This document shows, in pieces, positions 1-7,735 of a stretch of 64,000 nucleotides of DNA. The notes under the pieces are model-generated. The model was not told the DNA's origin, made no database searches, and worked only from the letters and a program-made list of their open reading frames with translations. Numbering within the stretch: the stretch's first letter is position 1; every line of letters starts with the position of its first letter. Source of the DNA: JBAWAP01 sp049589355 (GTDB lineage Bacteria; Chloroflexota; Anaerolineae; VGOG01); NCBI GenBank assembly GCA_049589355.1, contig JBAWAP010000323.1:1-64000 (forward strand). Reading direction: 5' to 3'. Position numbers and translations under genes: made by a program.

Positions 1-681
1 GATATTGATCTGTCTACCTTGGGCCGCGCCCTGGCCCTCTTCGACGTAGAGCTGCCTCAGCGCTACGCTATTGCTGTGCAGGACCACGGTGAAACCCTGG
101 AGGGAAGCCAGCGACGCTTTCGCTTTCAGCAGTGGAAGCGCTTTGTAGAGCAGGGGGGACGCATCGTTGAGCTGGCCTATCTGGAGGTGCCTGCTCATCT
201 CACCAGGATGAAGGCCGTCCAGACCGACACGCCCGGCGCGATGCTGATGGATACCGGCTCGGCGGCAATCTGGGGGGCGCTTTGCGATGAGAACGTGGCT
301 GCCCACCAAGAGGAGGGACTCATCGTCGTCAATATCGGCAACCAGCACACGATAGGGTTTTTGCTCAGAGGGGAGAGGGTTTGGGGCTTGTTTGAGCACC
401 ACACTGTGCTCATGAACCCTGAGAAGTTAGCTGTCTATATTGACTCTTTGCGGGAAGGGACCTTAACCAACGACGAGGTCTATAACGACAATGGCCATGG
501 GGCCTATGTCCATCCCGATTACCCTGGCGATGGAAACTTCCGATTCGTGGCGGTAACAGGGCCTAATCGAGGGATGGCGGCGGGCTTGGGTTACTACATG
601 GCTGTGCCCTACGGGGACATGATGATGACAGGGGCCTTCGGCCTGGTGGCTGCCGCGCGCCGTTTGGGGCTTGTTGAGTAG
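1..681 (+). CDS. DUF1786 family protein, 5' end cut by the window
   Basis: The frame is open from base 1 to the stop at 679-681, so the gene begins outside the window; the TTG at 19 is just an internal codon. About 226 residues are visible. The stretches GAMLMDTGSAAIWGAL, NIGNQHTIGFLL and VTGPNRGMAAG look like the C-terminal half of the DUF1786 family, often labelled as putative pyruvate formate-lyase activating protein although no radical SAM cysteine motif is present. The DTG..A and NIGN..T pattern resembles an actin-like ATPase fold, which is inference. Biochemical function is unknown. A palindromic repeat follows 4 bases after the stop. Confidence 0.6.
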   Translation, partial: DIDLSTLGRALALFDVELPQRYAIAVQDHGETLEGSQRRFRFQQWKRFVEQGGRIVELAYLEVPAHLTRMKAVQTDTPGAMLMDTGSAAIWGALCDENVAAHQEEGLIVVNIGNQHTIGFLLRGERVWGLFEHHTVLMNPEKLAVYIDSLREGTLTNDEVYNDNGHGAYVHPDYPGDGNFRFVAVTGPNRGMAAGLGYYMAVPYGDMMMTGAFGLVAAARRLGLVE

Positions 682-684
682 AGT

Positions 685-771
685 GTCACTGCGAGGAGCG
701 AAGCGACGAAGCAATCCCTACCGTTGACAGCAATTGCACCTTGGAGATTGCTTCGCTTTGCTCGCAATGAC
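685..771. repeat. Palindromic dispersed repeat (copy 1)
   Basis: The left arm begins GTCACTGCGAGGAGCG and contains GACGAAGCAATC. The right arm is its near inverted copy, reading GATTGCTTCGC and ending in GCAATGAC. A second copy lies at 6652-6731. This is a REP/MITE-like intergenic element without coding capacity; as RNA it would fold into a long hairpin downstream of the DUF1786 gene. Confidence 0.8.
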
Positions 772-820
772 AACCTCAGCCCTGTACCCAGGTACGAGAT
801 GAATTTCGGTCGCAGGCCTG

Positions 821-849
821 ATGACAAACAGAGCAAAGTTTGGTATAAT
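821..849 (+). promoter_or_regulatory. Promoter of the PH-like membrane protein gene
   Basis: A -35 box ATGACA (821-826), 17 bp spacer and -10 box TATAAT (844-849) with an extended TG two bases upstream. The predicted start near 856 lies just before the ribosome binding site GGAGG (861-865), which argues against translation starting at the in-frame ATG at 821. Confidence 0.7.
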
Positions 850-874
850 GTGGGCGAGAGAGGAGGGTACAGAA

Positions 875-1483
875 ATGCAAACCAAAACCTTCAAACCCAG
901 TCCCAAATATCTGGGCAAGTTACGCCTGGTCATAACCATCGTGGCCTTGTTGATCCTGGCCGGCGGCGTTCTGCTTGGCTGGCTCATGAGCTTCGATGAA
1001 TCCATCGGCGCGAGTGGTTTCAGGATTGTCGTCATTGTCACCGCTATCATTGACGCCGTCTGGTGGGTGCCGGCGATGCTCGTGACCGCACCCTACTATC
1101 GCAGCCTGAGCTACGAGATTCAGGACGATGAGGTAATCGTGCATGTGGGCATCTGGACCAAATCGGTCAAGCACGTGCCCTATCGCACAGTGACCAACCT
1201 CACAGTCAAGCGGGACATCCTAGATCGCTGGCTGGGCCTGGGCACGCTGAACATCCAGACGGCCGGGATGAGCGGTCAGACCGGCGCCGAGGAGAGCCTG
1301 GTGGGCCTGCCCAATGTTCAGGAGGTCTACGAGATCGTGGTCACAGAACTGCGGCGTTTCCGGGGAGGTATGGCCCCGACGGCTGCCGGAGTGGAGGGCG
1401 AACCGGCTGAGGCTTTGGCCGATGCCTTGAGCGCGATTCTGACTGAAGTCCGGGCGATTCGGCAAGCGCTGGAGAGGGAGTAA
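875..1483 (+). CDS. PH-domain (DUF304-like) membrane protein
   Basis: Protein of 202 residues. Start ATG 875 is chosen because it follows GGAGG by a good distance and because a strong promoter overlaps the upstream in-frame ATG. Two hydrophobic segments (about residues 15-38 and 45-72) are followed by a beta-rich stretch with YEIQDDEVIVHVGIWTK, VPYRTVTNLTVKRD and LGLGTLNIQTAG. That order is typical of bacterial PH-like DUF304/YdbS proteins, where the soluble domain follows a TM pair. The C-terminal 40 residues are Ala/Glu-rich and probably helical. Function in the family is poorly known (membrane-associated, possibly envelope stress). Transcribed alone from its own promoter. Confidence 0.7.
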   Translation: MQTKTFKPSPKYLGKLRLVITIVALLILAGGVLLGWLMSFDESIGASGFRIVVIVTAIIDAVWWVPAMLVTAPYYRSLSYEIQDDEVIVHVGIWTKSVKHVPYRTVTNLTVKRDILDRWLGLGTLNIQTAGMSGQTGAEESLVGLPNVQEVYEIVVTELRRFRGGMAPTAAGVEGEPAEALADALSAILTEVRAIRQALERE

Positions 1484-1495
1484 CATCCCCGCCTG

Positions 1496-1548
1496 GCCTG
1501 CGAATGGAAATTCGCAGGCTGAAAGCCCAAGTCGGCCGGAAGCCGACT
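1496..1548. repeat. Double hairpin repeat
   Basis: Two adjacent perfect hairpins: GCCTGCGAAT with ATTCGCAGGC (loop GGAA), then AGTCGGC with GCCGACT. A close relative of the first hairpin recurs at 35377-35402 with a T run, where it serves as a terminator. An imperfect version lies after the LVIVD gene near 54083. Here it probably ends transcription of the PH-like gene, though no T run follows. Confidence 0.65.
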
Positions 1549-1679
1549 CCTGTCTAGTGCGCTTGGAGCGTACTTGGGCTTTGAGCCTGGTGATTTCATC
1601 GCCAGGCGAGCAGTGGCGGCAGGAAAGACTTTCTGACCCCGATCCAAGTTTACCGTAAAGAGTTCTACAGGAGCCCCAA

Positions 1680-3404
1680 ATGCAGAGTGATTCCCGGCTA
1701 AGAATGAACTTACAGCACAAGCTGGTCCTCACCCACTTGGTGGTGACCCTGGCAGCGGTTCTTATCGTCGAAGGGGTGTCCCTGGGAGTCCTGACCTTGA
1801 TCGGGCTAGAGCTCTTCGGAGGGATCCACTTCGCGCTGGTGACCGTCGGCGCTGCGCTGGCGGGGCTGCTGCTGGGCGCGTGGGCCAGCCACCCCATCAC
1901 CCGTCGCCTGGGCCGCGCCCTCGAGATCAGCCGGGCCTGGCTGCGCGGCAATCTCTCGCTGCGCATCGCCGACCCCGTCAGCGATGACGTGGGCCTGCTG
2001 GCCAGTCAGCTCGACCTGCTGGCCGAGCATCTGGAAAAAGATGAGCAAGACCTGGAAGAGCTGCGGGAGCGCAACGCGCGCCTCAGTGATCAGGTGCGTG
2101 CCCTGGCGGTGGTCGAAGAGCGAAATCGCCTGGCCCGCGAGCTGCACGACAGCGTCAAGCAGCACCTCTTCAGCCTGGCGATGACGGCCAGTGCCATCCG
2201 TGCCCGCTTCGACGCGCTGCAGGACGTGCCGGACGAACTGGACGAGATGGTACGTGAAGTCGAGACGACGGCCCAGGCCGCTCAGCGTGAGATGACCCGC
2301 CTGATTAAGGACTTGCGCCCCGGCTCACTCCAGGAGCAGGGGTTGGCGGAGGCGCTCAATGATTACACCCTGCTGTTCGGCGCGCGGGAGCACATCCTGA
2401 TCTACCTGGAGGTGCAGGGCAACGATGCGCTCTTGCCTCCATCCGTGTCCGAGGCCCTCTACCGCGTGGCACAGGAGGCCCTGCACAACGTAGCCCGGCA
2501 CTCCCGGGCGACCCGGGTGGACGTGCGCCTGCGCTGCATTCCTGAGCAAGTGGCGCTTACCATTCGCGACAACGGCGTCGGGTTCGACACCAGCCAGCCC
2601 CGTCGAGGGCTGGGGCTGGCGAATATGGAGGAGCGCGTGATGACCGTCGGCGGGGCGCTGACCGTCGTTAGCCAGATCGGCATCGGCACCACGGTGCTGG
2701 CGGAAGTCGCGCTGCCCCATCCCTTGGGTACGATGGAGTTTAGGGAAATCGCCGGTGTGGACAGGGATCGCCCCAGCCCAACGATTGAGAACTGGCCCTG
2801 GCTAGGCCAGAGGCTGGTCATCCCGGTGGGGCAAACCTGGCCCTGGCTCCCGGCCGACCAGGTACACCTGCGCCGGCCGCTGGTGGACTTCAACGAAGAG
2901 CCGATCCTGATCAAGCGTGACTTTGGCTTCCTGGGCTTCAAGAGAAGCTACCTTCTACAACCAGTGCAGCATCGCACGCCGTTGATTCGGGTGAACCAGA
3001 GCAGGTCGGAATACGAATGGGAGTCTGGCGGCGCATCGTGGGCGCTACGCCGCATCAGTGGCCTGAGCGGCAGGATGGTGCTGACGCGCAACGGGCAATC
3101 CCTGGCGGCGATGCAGTACCAAGGCCGGCTGCTGAACACCTGGAACGAAATCGTCTACGACGGGCGGGGCTACCGTCTGTCCTACGTCAAGGGTCGCCCG
3201 GGCTGCTGCGTTCTCGTGGACGAGGTCGGCGACGAGTTACTCACGGTTGTAAGCGGCGCCTTGCCCCAGATTGAGATGCGCCGTGCGCTGCCGCTGCCCC
3301 TGCTGGTGATGGTGACCATGCGTATCGTGGACGAGATAGTAGCTCCGACCACGGCCCCAGGGAAAGTAGTTGAGAAACAGGAGGGGAAGAATGATAGCTC
3401 GTAA
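1680..3404 (+). CDS. NarL-type sensor histidine kinase with C-terminal tubby/LURP-one-like domain
   Basis: 574 residues. Two TM segments (about 15-45 and 48-70) are followed by a HAMP-like linker (71-125), the HisKA_3 dimerisation helix with RLARELHDSVKQHL (phospho-accepting His156) and a HATPase domain (N-box HNVARHS, G1 DNGVGFD at 298-303, G2 RGLGLANM). It should autophosphorylate and pass phosphate to the LuxR-type regulator encoded at 4484. After the kinase core (about 345) come some 230 further residues. The part at 405-555 (LIKRDFGFLGFKRSYLL, RMVLTRNGQSLA, ALPLPLLVMVTMRIVDE) reads like a tubby C-terminal/LURP-one related domain, a lipid-binding fold, which is unusual on a histidine kinase. 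Start ATG 1680 has CAGGAG upstream. It overlaps the next gene by 14 bases. Confidence 0.85.
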   Translation: MQSDSRLRMNLQHKLVLTHLVVTLAAVLIVEGVSLGVLTLIGLELFGGIHFALVTVGAALAGLLLGAWASHPITRRLGRALEISRAWLRGNLSLRIADPVSDDVGLLASQLDLLAEHLEKDEQDLEELRERNARLSDQVRALAVVEERNRLARELHDSVKQHLFSLAMTASAIRARFDALQDVPDELDEMVREVETTAQAAQREMTRLIKDLRPGSLQEQGLAEALNDYTLLFGAREHILIYLEVQGNDALLPPSVSEALYRVAQEALHNVARHSRATRVDVRLRCIPEQVALTIRDNGVGFDTSQPRRGLGLANMEERVMTVGGALTVVSQIGIGTTVLAEVALPHPLGTMEFREIAGVDRDRPSPTIENWPWLGQRLVIPVGQTWPWLPADQVHLRRPLVDFNEEPILIKRDFGFLGFKRSYLLQPVQHRTPLIRVNQSRSEYEWESGGASWALRRISGLSGRMVLTRNGQSLAAMQYQGRLLNTWNEIVYDGRGYRLSYVKGRPGCCVLVDEVGDELLTVVSGALPQIEMRRALPLPLLVMVTMRIVDEIVAPTTAPGKVVEKQEGKNDSS

Positions 3405-3588
3405 GACCTTTTCCGACACCCATTTCTTGAACTTTGCTGGGCGAACAGCGTTAGACAAACGGGAGAAACTCAGACAAGAGGCCGAAGAGTTCATCGCCAA
3501 CAGGATCAATGAGGAAGACGTCATCAGCATTACCGAGTTGGGGGACGAGTACGTTTCCTCAGTCACTATTTGGTATAGAAAGAGATAG
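3391..3588 (+). CDS. Small acidic protein, possibly Cse60-like
   Basis: 65 residues starting at ATG 3391 behind a strong AGGAGGGG. It overlaps the kinase 3' end by 14 bases, so translation is probably coupled. A basic N-terminus is followed by an acidic helix (KLRQEAEEFIANRINEEDV) and a C-terminal strand ending SSVTIWYRKR. This layout resembles small Cse60-type proteins, but the match is by eye and weak. No membrane segment. Its place between kinase and SPFH protein suggests a regulatory or adaptor role in the same signalling unit, which is inference. Confidence 0.55.
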   Translation: MIARKTFSDTHFLNFAGRTALDKREKLRQEAEEFIANRINEEDVISITELGDEYVSSVTIWYRKR

Positions 3589-3614
3589 TTCACAATTAGA
3601 GAAAGGAGAGAGCC

Positions 3615-4445
3615 ATGAGAATCATTAGACGTCCAATCTACACGCTGAAGCCTCATGAACGGGGTATCCAGGAAACCCTGGGCAAGTATACCAAGTTTAT
3701 TCAGCCCGGATTGGGGTTTCAGATCCCAATCGTCCACGTCATCCGCGTCCGTGATATCCGCGAGCACACCATGGACATCCCCCCCCAGGCGGTCATTACC
3801 AAAGACAACGTCGAGATCATGGTAGATGGCGTCATGTGGGTGCGCCCCGCTTCCGACGAGGAGTCTATCAAGAGGACCTTCTACAACATCGACAACTGGA
3901 ACCGAGCCGTGGTCCAATTGGCGATGACTAATCTGCGACAGGAGTTCGGCGATCTGACCCTGGATGAGAGCCTGGTGGCGCGCGAAAGGATCGCCCACAA
4001 CCTGGAGGCCGTTCTCAACGCCTTCGCCGAGGAATGGGGACTGAAGGTGAGCAAGGTGGAGATCATGCTCATTGACCCGCCCGAGGACATCAAGCGGGCC
4101 ATGCATAAGCAGAAGACGGCCGAGCAGGAGCGGCGGGCCATGCGTCTGCTGGCCACCGGCGAGTTCGAGGCCGCCGAGCAGCAGAAACTGGCCACGATCC
4201 AGCGAGCTGAGGGCGAGAGGGAGGCGGCCATCAAGGTGGCCGAGGGGAAGGCCCAGGCGATCCGCTTGGTCAACGAAGCCGCTGAGCAGTACTTTCGGGG
4301 TAACGCTCAGGTGCTGAAGCAGATGGAGATGACCGAGACTGCCCTGCGTGACAACGCCAAGATCGTCATCACCGAGGAGGGTATCAGCCCGACCCTCTTG
4401 CTGGGCAGCTTGCCGGTCTCGATAAGCCCGTCTGCCGAGCAGTAG
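3615..4445 (+). CDS. SPFH/Band 7 (stomatin-like) protein without a membrane anchor
   Basis: 276 residues with start ATG 3615 behind AAGGAGAG. The N-terminal 170 residues form an SPFH domain: GIQETLGKYTKFIQPGLGFQ, then DIPPQAVITKDNVEIMVDG and ALRTF-like NLRQEFGDLTLDE. A long Ala/Glu/Arg helix follows (about 165-235, AEQERRAMRLLATGEFEAAE), as in stomatin oligomers, ending with a short hydrophobic tail. Most stomatins have an N-terminal TM helix; this one starts MRIIRRPIYTLKPHE and has none, so membrane contact would have to be by association or by partner proteins. It sits between sensor kinase and response regulator, so it may organise the kinase in membrane microdomains (inference). Confidence 0.85.
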   Translation: MRIIRRPIYTLKPHERGIQETLGKYTKFIQPGLGFQIPIVHVIRVRDIREHTMDIPPQAVITKDNVEIMVDGVMWVRPASDEESIKRTFYNIDNWNRAVVQLAMTNLRQEFGDLTLDESLVARERIAHNLEAVLNAFAEEWGLKVSKVEIMLIDPPEDIKRAMHKQKTAEQERRAMRLLATGEFEAAEQQKLATIQRAEGEREAAIKVAEGKAQAIRLVNEAAEQYFRGNAQVLKQMEMTETALRDNAKIVITEEGISPTLLLGSLPVSISPSAEQ

Positions 4446-4483
4446 CACCTCCCCCTGGTATGGGGGATTGAGGGGGGTATACG

Positions 4484-5197
4484 ATGTCACAGCGTACAAC
4501 CTCCACCCTCGCAGGGGGGACAGAGGGGGGTGAACGCATCACCGTCTTCGTGGTGGATGACCACGACGTGGTGCGCAAGGGGCTGCGCTTCTACCTGAGC
4601 GCTCATCCGGAAATCGCCATCGTGGGTGAGGCTGGCGACGCGCAGAGCGCGGTGGAGGGAGTGGCCGAGCATGTGCCCGACGTGGTGCTGATGGACCTGG
4701 TGCTGCCCTTGCGGCCGGGGACGGAGCCCGTGAATCAAGGGGGTGTGCAGGCCACTCGCCACATCCGCCAGATCAGCCCTCACACCCAGGTGGTGGTGCT
4801 GACCAGTTTCGCCCAGGACGAACTGATCTTCTCCGCTATCAAAGCCGGCGCCCTCTCGTACCTGCTCAAGGACGCCGATGCGGAGACGGTGCTGGATGCC
4901 ATTCACGCCGCCAGCCGGGGTGAGGCCAGCTTGCACCCCCGCATCGCCCAGCGGCTGATGGAGGAGGTCACCGCGCCCGCGCGGGGCCGTGACCCCACCG
5001 CCGGCCTGACGGCGCGCGAAATGGAGGTGCTTCGGCTCGTCGCTCAGGGCCTCACCAACGCCGAAATCGCCGATGAGCTGGTCGTCACCGAGCGCACGGT
5101 CAAGGCCCACGTCAGCAACCTGCTGGGGAAGCTGCACCTCTCTGACCGGACTCAGGCGGCGGTCTATGCCTGGCGTGAGGGGCTGATGAAAGAGTAG
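4484..5197 (+). CDS. LuxR/NarL-family response regulator
   Basis: 237 residues. An N-terminal receiver domain has acidic pocket VVDDHD, phospho-acceptor Asp71 in VVLMDLVLP and Lys in YLLKDAD. A C-terminal HTH LuxR domain reads LTAREMEVLRLVAQG, ELVVTERTVKAHVSNLLGKL. It is the natural partner of the kinase at 1680. ATG 4484 has GAGGGGGG 6 bases upstream; the later GTG at 4530 is out of frame. The first 18 residues are low in hydrophobics and encoded by G-rich repeat-like DNA. A diverged copy of its last 29 codons stands 410 bases downstream (5607-5695). Confidence 0.9.
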   Translation: MSQRTTSTLAGGTEGGERITVFVVDDHDVVRKGLRFYLSAHPEIAIVGEAGDAQSAVEGVAEHVPDVVLMDLVLPLRPGTEPVNQGGVQATRHIRQISPHTQVVVLTSFAQDELIFSAIKAGALSYLLKDADAETVLDAIHAASRGEASLHPRIAQRLMEEVTAPARGRDPTAGLTAREMEVLRLVAQGLTNAEIADELVVTERTVKAHVSNLLGKLHLSDRTQAAVYAWREGLMKE

Positions 5198-5222
5198 ACT
5201 ACCTCTTCGTCGGGAGGAAACG

Positions 5223-5600
5223 ATGGGGAAACACGGGGTTTCTACAGGTATTTTGCGTTTCTTGAGAAGCGTTGTGCTCATTGACCTGGGCATCTTCGCC
5301 GCCGTTGGCTTGGTGTGCTGGCTCGGAGGCTGGCGTACGGCCTACCAATATGGCGGAGGCCTGCTTGGGACTGGTGTAGCGGCCATAGTAATCGGGCTCT
5401 CGAGCCTCATGGGCGGTTGGGGTATAACCCGGAGTTTCCGTTACCAGTATGGTCAGTCAGTAAGCGAACAGGGCATCCACGAACGCACAAGACAAGCGAT
5501 AAAAGACGAGGCTCGGAGCTATCGGTTTCTCATTCTCATGGCCGCTGTTGGTGTTGTGTCCATTGCCGTGGGTGCGCTGATTCAAACCGTCTACAGGTGA
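5223..5600 (+). CDS. Small three-helix membrane protein
   Basis: 125 residues starting at ATG 5223 behind GGGAGG. Hydrophobic segments at about 15-34, 44-66 and 100-120; a charged loop (YQYGQSVSEQGIHERTRQAIKDEARSY split over 75-98) lies between the second and third. I do not recognise a family. It lies between the intact response regulator gene and a leftover piece of a second regulator gene, so it may have arrived with that piece. It could be a membrane accessory of the two-component system, but nothing in the sequence proves this. Confidence 0.6.
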   Translation: MGKHGVSTGILRFLRSVVLIDLGIFAAVGLVCWLGGWRTAYQYGGGLLGTGVAAIVIGLSSLMGGWGITRSFRYQYGQSVSEQGIHERTRQAIKDEARSYRFLILMAAVGVVSIAVGALIQTVYR

Positions 5601-5606
5601 ATGTTC

Positions 5607-5695
5607 CACTCAGCAACCTGCTGGGGAAACTGCACTTTTCCGACCGCACCCAGACGACGGTCTACGCCTGGCATGAGGGGTTAATGAAGCAGTAG
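5607..5695 (+). pseudogene. 3'-end remnant of a second LuxR-type regulator gene
   Basis: Reads LSNLLGKLHFSDRTQTTV then YAWHEGLMKQ and stop, matching the last residues of the regulator at 4484-5197 (VSNLLGKLHLSDRTQAAV, YAWREGLMKE). By eye the DNA differs at about one base in five or six, so it is a diverged homologue rather than a recent copy. There is no start codon or HTH left, and similarity stops abruptly at about 5607. The stop TAG is followed at once by the ribosome binding site of the next gene, just as a real gene end would be. Confidence 0.85.
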
Positions 5696-5706
5696 GAGGT
5701 GTCGAG

Positions 5707-6231
5707 ATGGCTTATAGTGGTGGTGCTGTGGTGGCTGCTGCCGCTGCCGCAAAACGTCGCCGAATGATGCTCGCTGAGGAGGAAGATATGGCCAGGTACA
5801 CGCGGGACGACCTGAACAATGATTGGGAGTTCAAGATTGTCCGGTCTGAATCGGCCGCCTTTCGCAAGCCAGATGTTCTGAAGAAGTTGCTCGAAGAAGA
5901 AGCCCAATCTGGTTGGGTGATGTTGGAGAAATTCGATGACCGCAGAATACGCTTCAAGCGCCCACGGAGTGCTCGCACTAGAGACGTGCTTCTACCACCC
6001 GGTGTTGATCCGTATCGCACACGGTACGGTACCCCCACTGTTCAATACGTACTGTTGGTAAGCATGTTGATAGGAGTGCTGGTCTTAGGTCTTGGAGTGT
6101 TCGGCTTGTCGCTCGTAGATGGCATCGGTGCGGCGTCCAAGCTGTGGACAGTTGCAGCAGCGCTACCTTTGGTTCTCATAGCGCTTGTAGTGCTTGGGCT
6201 CTTGGTGCTGGTCGTGGTGAGGTCGAGGTAA
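5707..6231 (+). CDS. Hypothetical protein with basic N-terminus and two C-terminal TM helices
   Basis: 174 residues with ATG 5707 behind TAGGAGGT. The N-terminal 20 residues are Ala-rich then KRRR. Then comes a soluble domain with WEFKIVRSESAAF, KKLLEEEAQSGWVMLEKFDD and RIRFKRPR, a pattern I have seen in uncharacterised proteins of phototrophs and Chloroflexota, of unknown function. Two hydrophobic segments follow (about 113-135 and 145-170), so it is a tail-anchored membrane protein. Likely cotranscribed with the upstream signalling genes. Confidence 0.7.
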   Translation: MAYSGGAVVAAAAAAKRRRMMLAEEEDMARYTRDDLNNDWEFKIVRSESAAFRKPDVLKKLLEEEAQSGWVMLEKFDDRRIRFKRPRSARTRDVLLPPGVDPYRTRYGTPTVQYVLLVSMLIGVLVLGLGVFGLSLVDGIGAASKLWTVAAALPLVLIALVVLGLLVLVVVRSR

Positions 6232-6279
6232 CGAGCCAATGAGTAGCGAGTTGACGAGTGGTGCGGCAACCTGATACGA

Positions 6280-6531
6280 TTATGAGCTGGTAGGTGTCTC
6301 CGTAGGGGTCGGGGTGGGCGTCGAGGTAGGCGTGGGGGTAGGCTGCGGCGTCGGTGTTGATCTCGGCGGTGGGGTGGGGAGGGGCGTGATGCGGCGAATT
6401 GTCGGCGTGGGCGTGGGCCGCTTTGGTTCGGGCATCATTGTTAGGGCCAGTCCCAAGACCATACTTAGCACCACAACCAGACTCATTATTCCGAAGATGA
6501 TCCGTTGTCCTTTACTTCGTGAAAGTCTCAC
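6280..6531 (-). CDS. Membrane-anchored Thr/Pro-rich small protein
   Basis: 83 residues from GTG 6531, which follows a good GGAGGGG; an upstream TTG has no such site. A short basic start (RLSRSKGQR) leads into one TM helix (about 10-32) and then a tail made almost wholly of TP repeats. This is a type II membrane protein with an extended, probably cell-surface and possibly glycosylated stalk, but no folded domain. Similar TP tracts occur in the surface protein at 44779 and in SecD. It faces the 5707 gene tail to tail. Confidence 0.55.
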   Translation of the reverse strand: MRLSRSKGQRIIFGIMSLVVVLSMVLGLALTMMPEPKRPTPTPTIRRITPLPTPPPRSTPTPQPTPTPTSTPTPTPTETPTSS

Positions 6532-6556
6532 TTTTCCCCTCCGATGATGTAGGTCA

Positions 6557-6632
6557 ATGAGCAACGGGTCAACGAGTAACGAGTCAAGAAGTGGATACCG
6601 CGCTGCTTGTTACTCGCTGACTCGTTACCCAT
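6557..6632. repeat. Reiterated-word cluster, word AACGAGT
   Basis: The word AACGAGT or close variants occur four times on one arm (GGTCAACGAGTAACGAGTC) and inverted copies (TTACTCGCTGACTCGTTACC) on the other, giving a foldable array. The same word builds the cluster at 38538-38597. Confidence 0.7.
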
Positions 6633-6651
6633 AGGTAACTGCTCAGCCCGT

Positions 6652-6731
6652 GTCATTGCGAGGAGCGTTTTTTGCGACGAAGCAATCTCCTCCTTGCGGC
6701 TTGGGGATTGCTTCGCTTCGCTCGCAATGAC
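6652..6731. repeat. Palindromic dispersed repeat (copy 2)
   Basis: Begins GTCATTGCGAGGAGCG, contains CGACGAAGCAATC, and ends in the inverted copy GATTGCTTCGCTTCGCTC, GCAATGAC. Same family as 685-771, with a different central spacer. It separates the TP-rich gene from the Clp1-like gene. Confidence 0.8.
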
Positions 6732-6790
6732 AGCCTGAGTAGTCACACCCATAGGCTGAATTATACCACCTTCTGTCCGTATTAGTCAAG

Positions 6791-7699
6791 ATGAAACCCT
6801 CTGACATTACCTTCCCCAGAGAATGGGAGCGGATCAACCCTGAGTCCCTCAAAGGCACCATCATGGTGATCGGGGAGTCGGATACCGGAAAGACCACCTT
6901 CGCCCGCTATCTCTTCCTCCAACTGTGCCGCTGCCACATCTGCCCTGAGCAAGGTCGAAGGGGCCGGGTCGCTTTCCTGGATTGCGACGTGGGCCAGAGC
7001 ACCCTTGGTCTGCCTACGACCCTGAACCTGGCACTCTCTGGCAGCGAGCCATCGGCGTTTCCACCTGAGGGTGATACCCTGTCTTACTTCGTGGGTGCAA
7101 CATCCCCCAGGGGGCACATGTTGCCCACCGTGATCGGTGCTCGCAAGCTCCAGAAAAAGGCCCAGGAGCTAGGCGCGGAGGTCATCGTTGTGGATACCAC
7201 CGGACTGGTGAGTCGCCTGGCGGGGGGTGGGGCGCTGAAGCAGTGGAAGGTCGAACTCCTCGAGCCCTCCGTCTTGGTGGGCCTGGAGAGGGGTGCGGAG
7301 CTAGAGCACATCCTCTGGCCGTGGCGATGGGATAAGAGGGTGCGGGTGTACGATCTGCCGGTGTCCGAGTACGTGAACGAGAAGACCAGGACTGAGCGGA
7401 TAACCCACAGGGAGGAAAGGTTCCGTAGCTATTTCCAAAAAGCGCACACCCTGAGGGTGCCCTTCAGGGATGTCGTCGTGTTCGGGATCGAGATGATGGC
7501 CGGAGGCAGGTTGCTAACCTTTCAGGATGACGAGGGCTTTGCCATGGCCCTGGGTGTGGCCAGGGCCTACGATAGAAAGGGTCAAGAATTGACGGCCAGC
7601 ACTCCTCTCCCTAGCCTGGAAGGAGTCAGCAGCATCCGGTTTGGCTCATTGAAGCTCGATCCGACGACGGGGCAGGAACTAAAGGGCAGTAATCGGTAA
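6791..7699 (+). CDS. Clp1/Grc3-like P-loop polynucleotide kinase
   Basis: 302 residues. The Walker A motif GESDTGKT (28-35) is followed by FLDCDVGQSTLGLP, the metal-site/Walker B region typical of the Clp1_P family, and by VIVVDTTGLVSRL. These fit 5'-OH polynucleotide kinases of the Clp1/Nol9/Grc3 type, which phosphorylate RNA or DNA 5' ends in archaea and eukaryotes; bacterial members are little studied. The C-terminal third (res 190-300) is unlike the eukaryotic proteins and has VVVFGIEMMAGG then GFAMALGVARAY. ATG 6791 has no clear ribosome binding site. Gene stands alone, convergent with smc. Confidence 0.7.
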   Translation: MKPSDITFPREWERINPESLKGTIMVIGESDTGKTTFARYLFLQLCRCHICPEQGRRGRVAFLDCDVGQSTLGLPTTLNLALSGSEPSAFPPEGDTLSYFVGATSPRGHMLPTVIGARKLQKKAQELGAEVIVVDTTGLVSRLAGGGALKQWKVELLEPSVLVGLERGAELEHILWPWRWDKRVRVYDLPVSEYVNEKTRTERITHREERFRSYFQKAHTLRVPFRDVVVFGIEMMAGGRLLTFQDDEGFAMALGVARAYDRKGQELTASTPLPSLEGVSSIRFGSLKLDPTTGQELKGSNR

Positions 7700-7735
7700 T
7701 CAGTGACCAGTAACCACTGATCACTGATTACCGAT
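7692..7735. terminator. Bidirectional hairpin between clp1-like gene and smc
   Basis: A perfect 15-bp inverted repeat, ATCGGTAATCAGTGA (7692-7706) and TCACTGATTACCGAT (7721-7735), with outer and inner copies of CAGTGACC-like words. No T run. It lies between convergent genes and its right arm touches the smc stop codon. Made of reiterated words (AATCAGTGA, CCAGTAACC). Confidence 0.6.

Noticed and set aside
3237..4499. 420-codon minus-strand frame opposite the SPFH gene
   Set aside because: Antisense shadow with His/Leu/Gly-rich composition and no motif; the plus-strand genes have ribosome binding sites and clear families.
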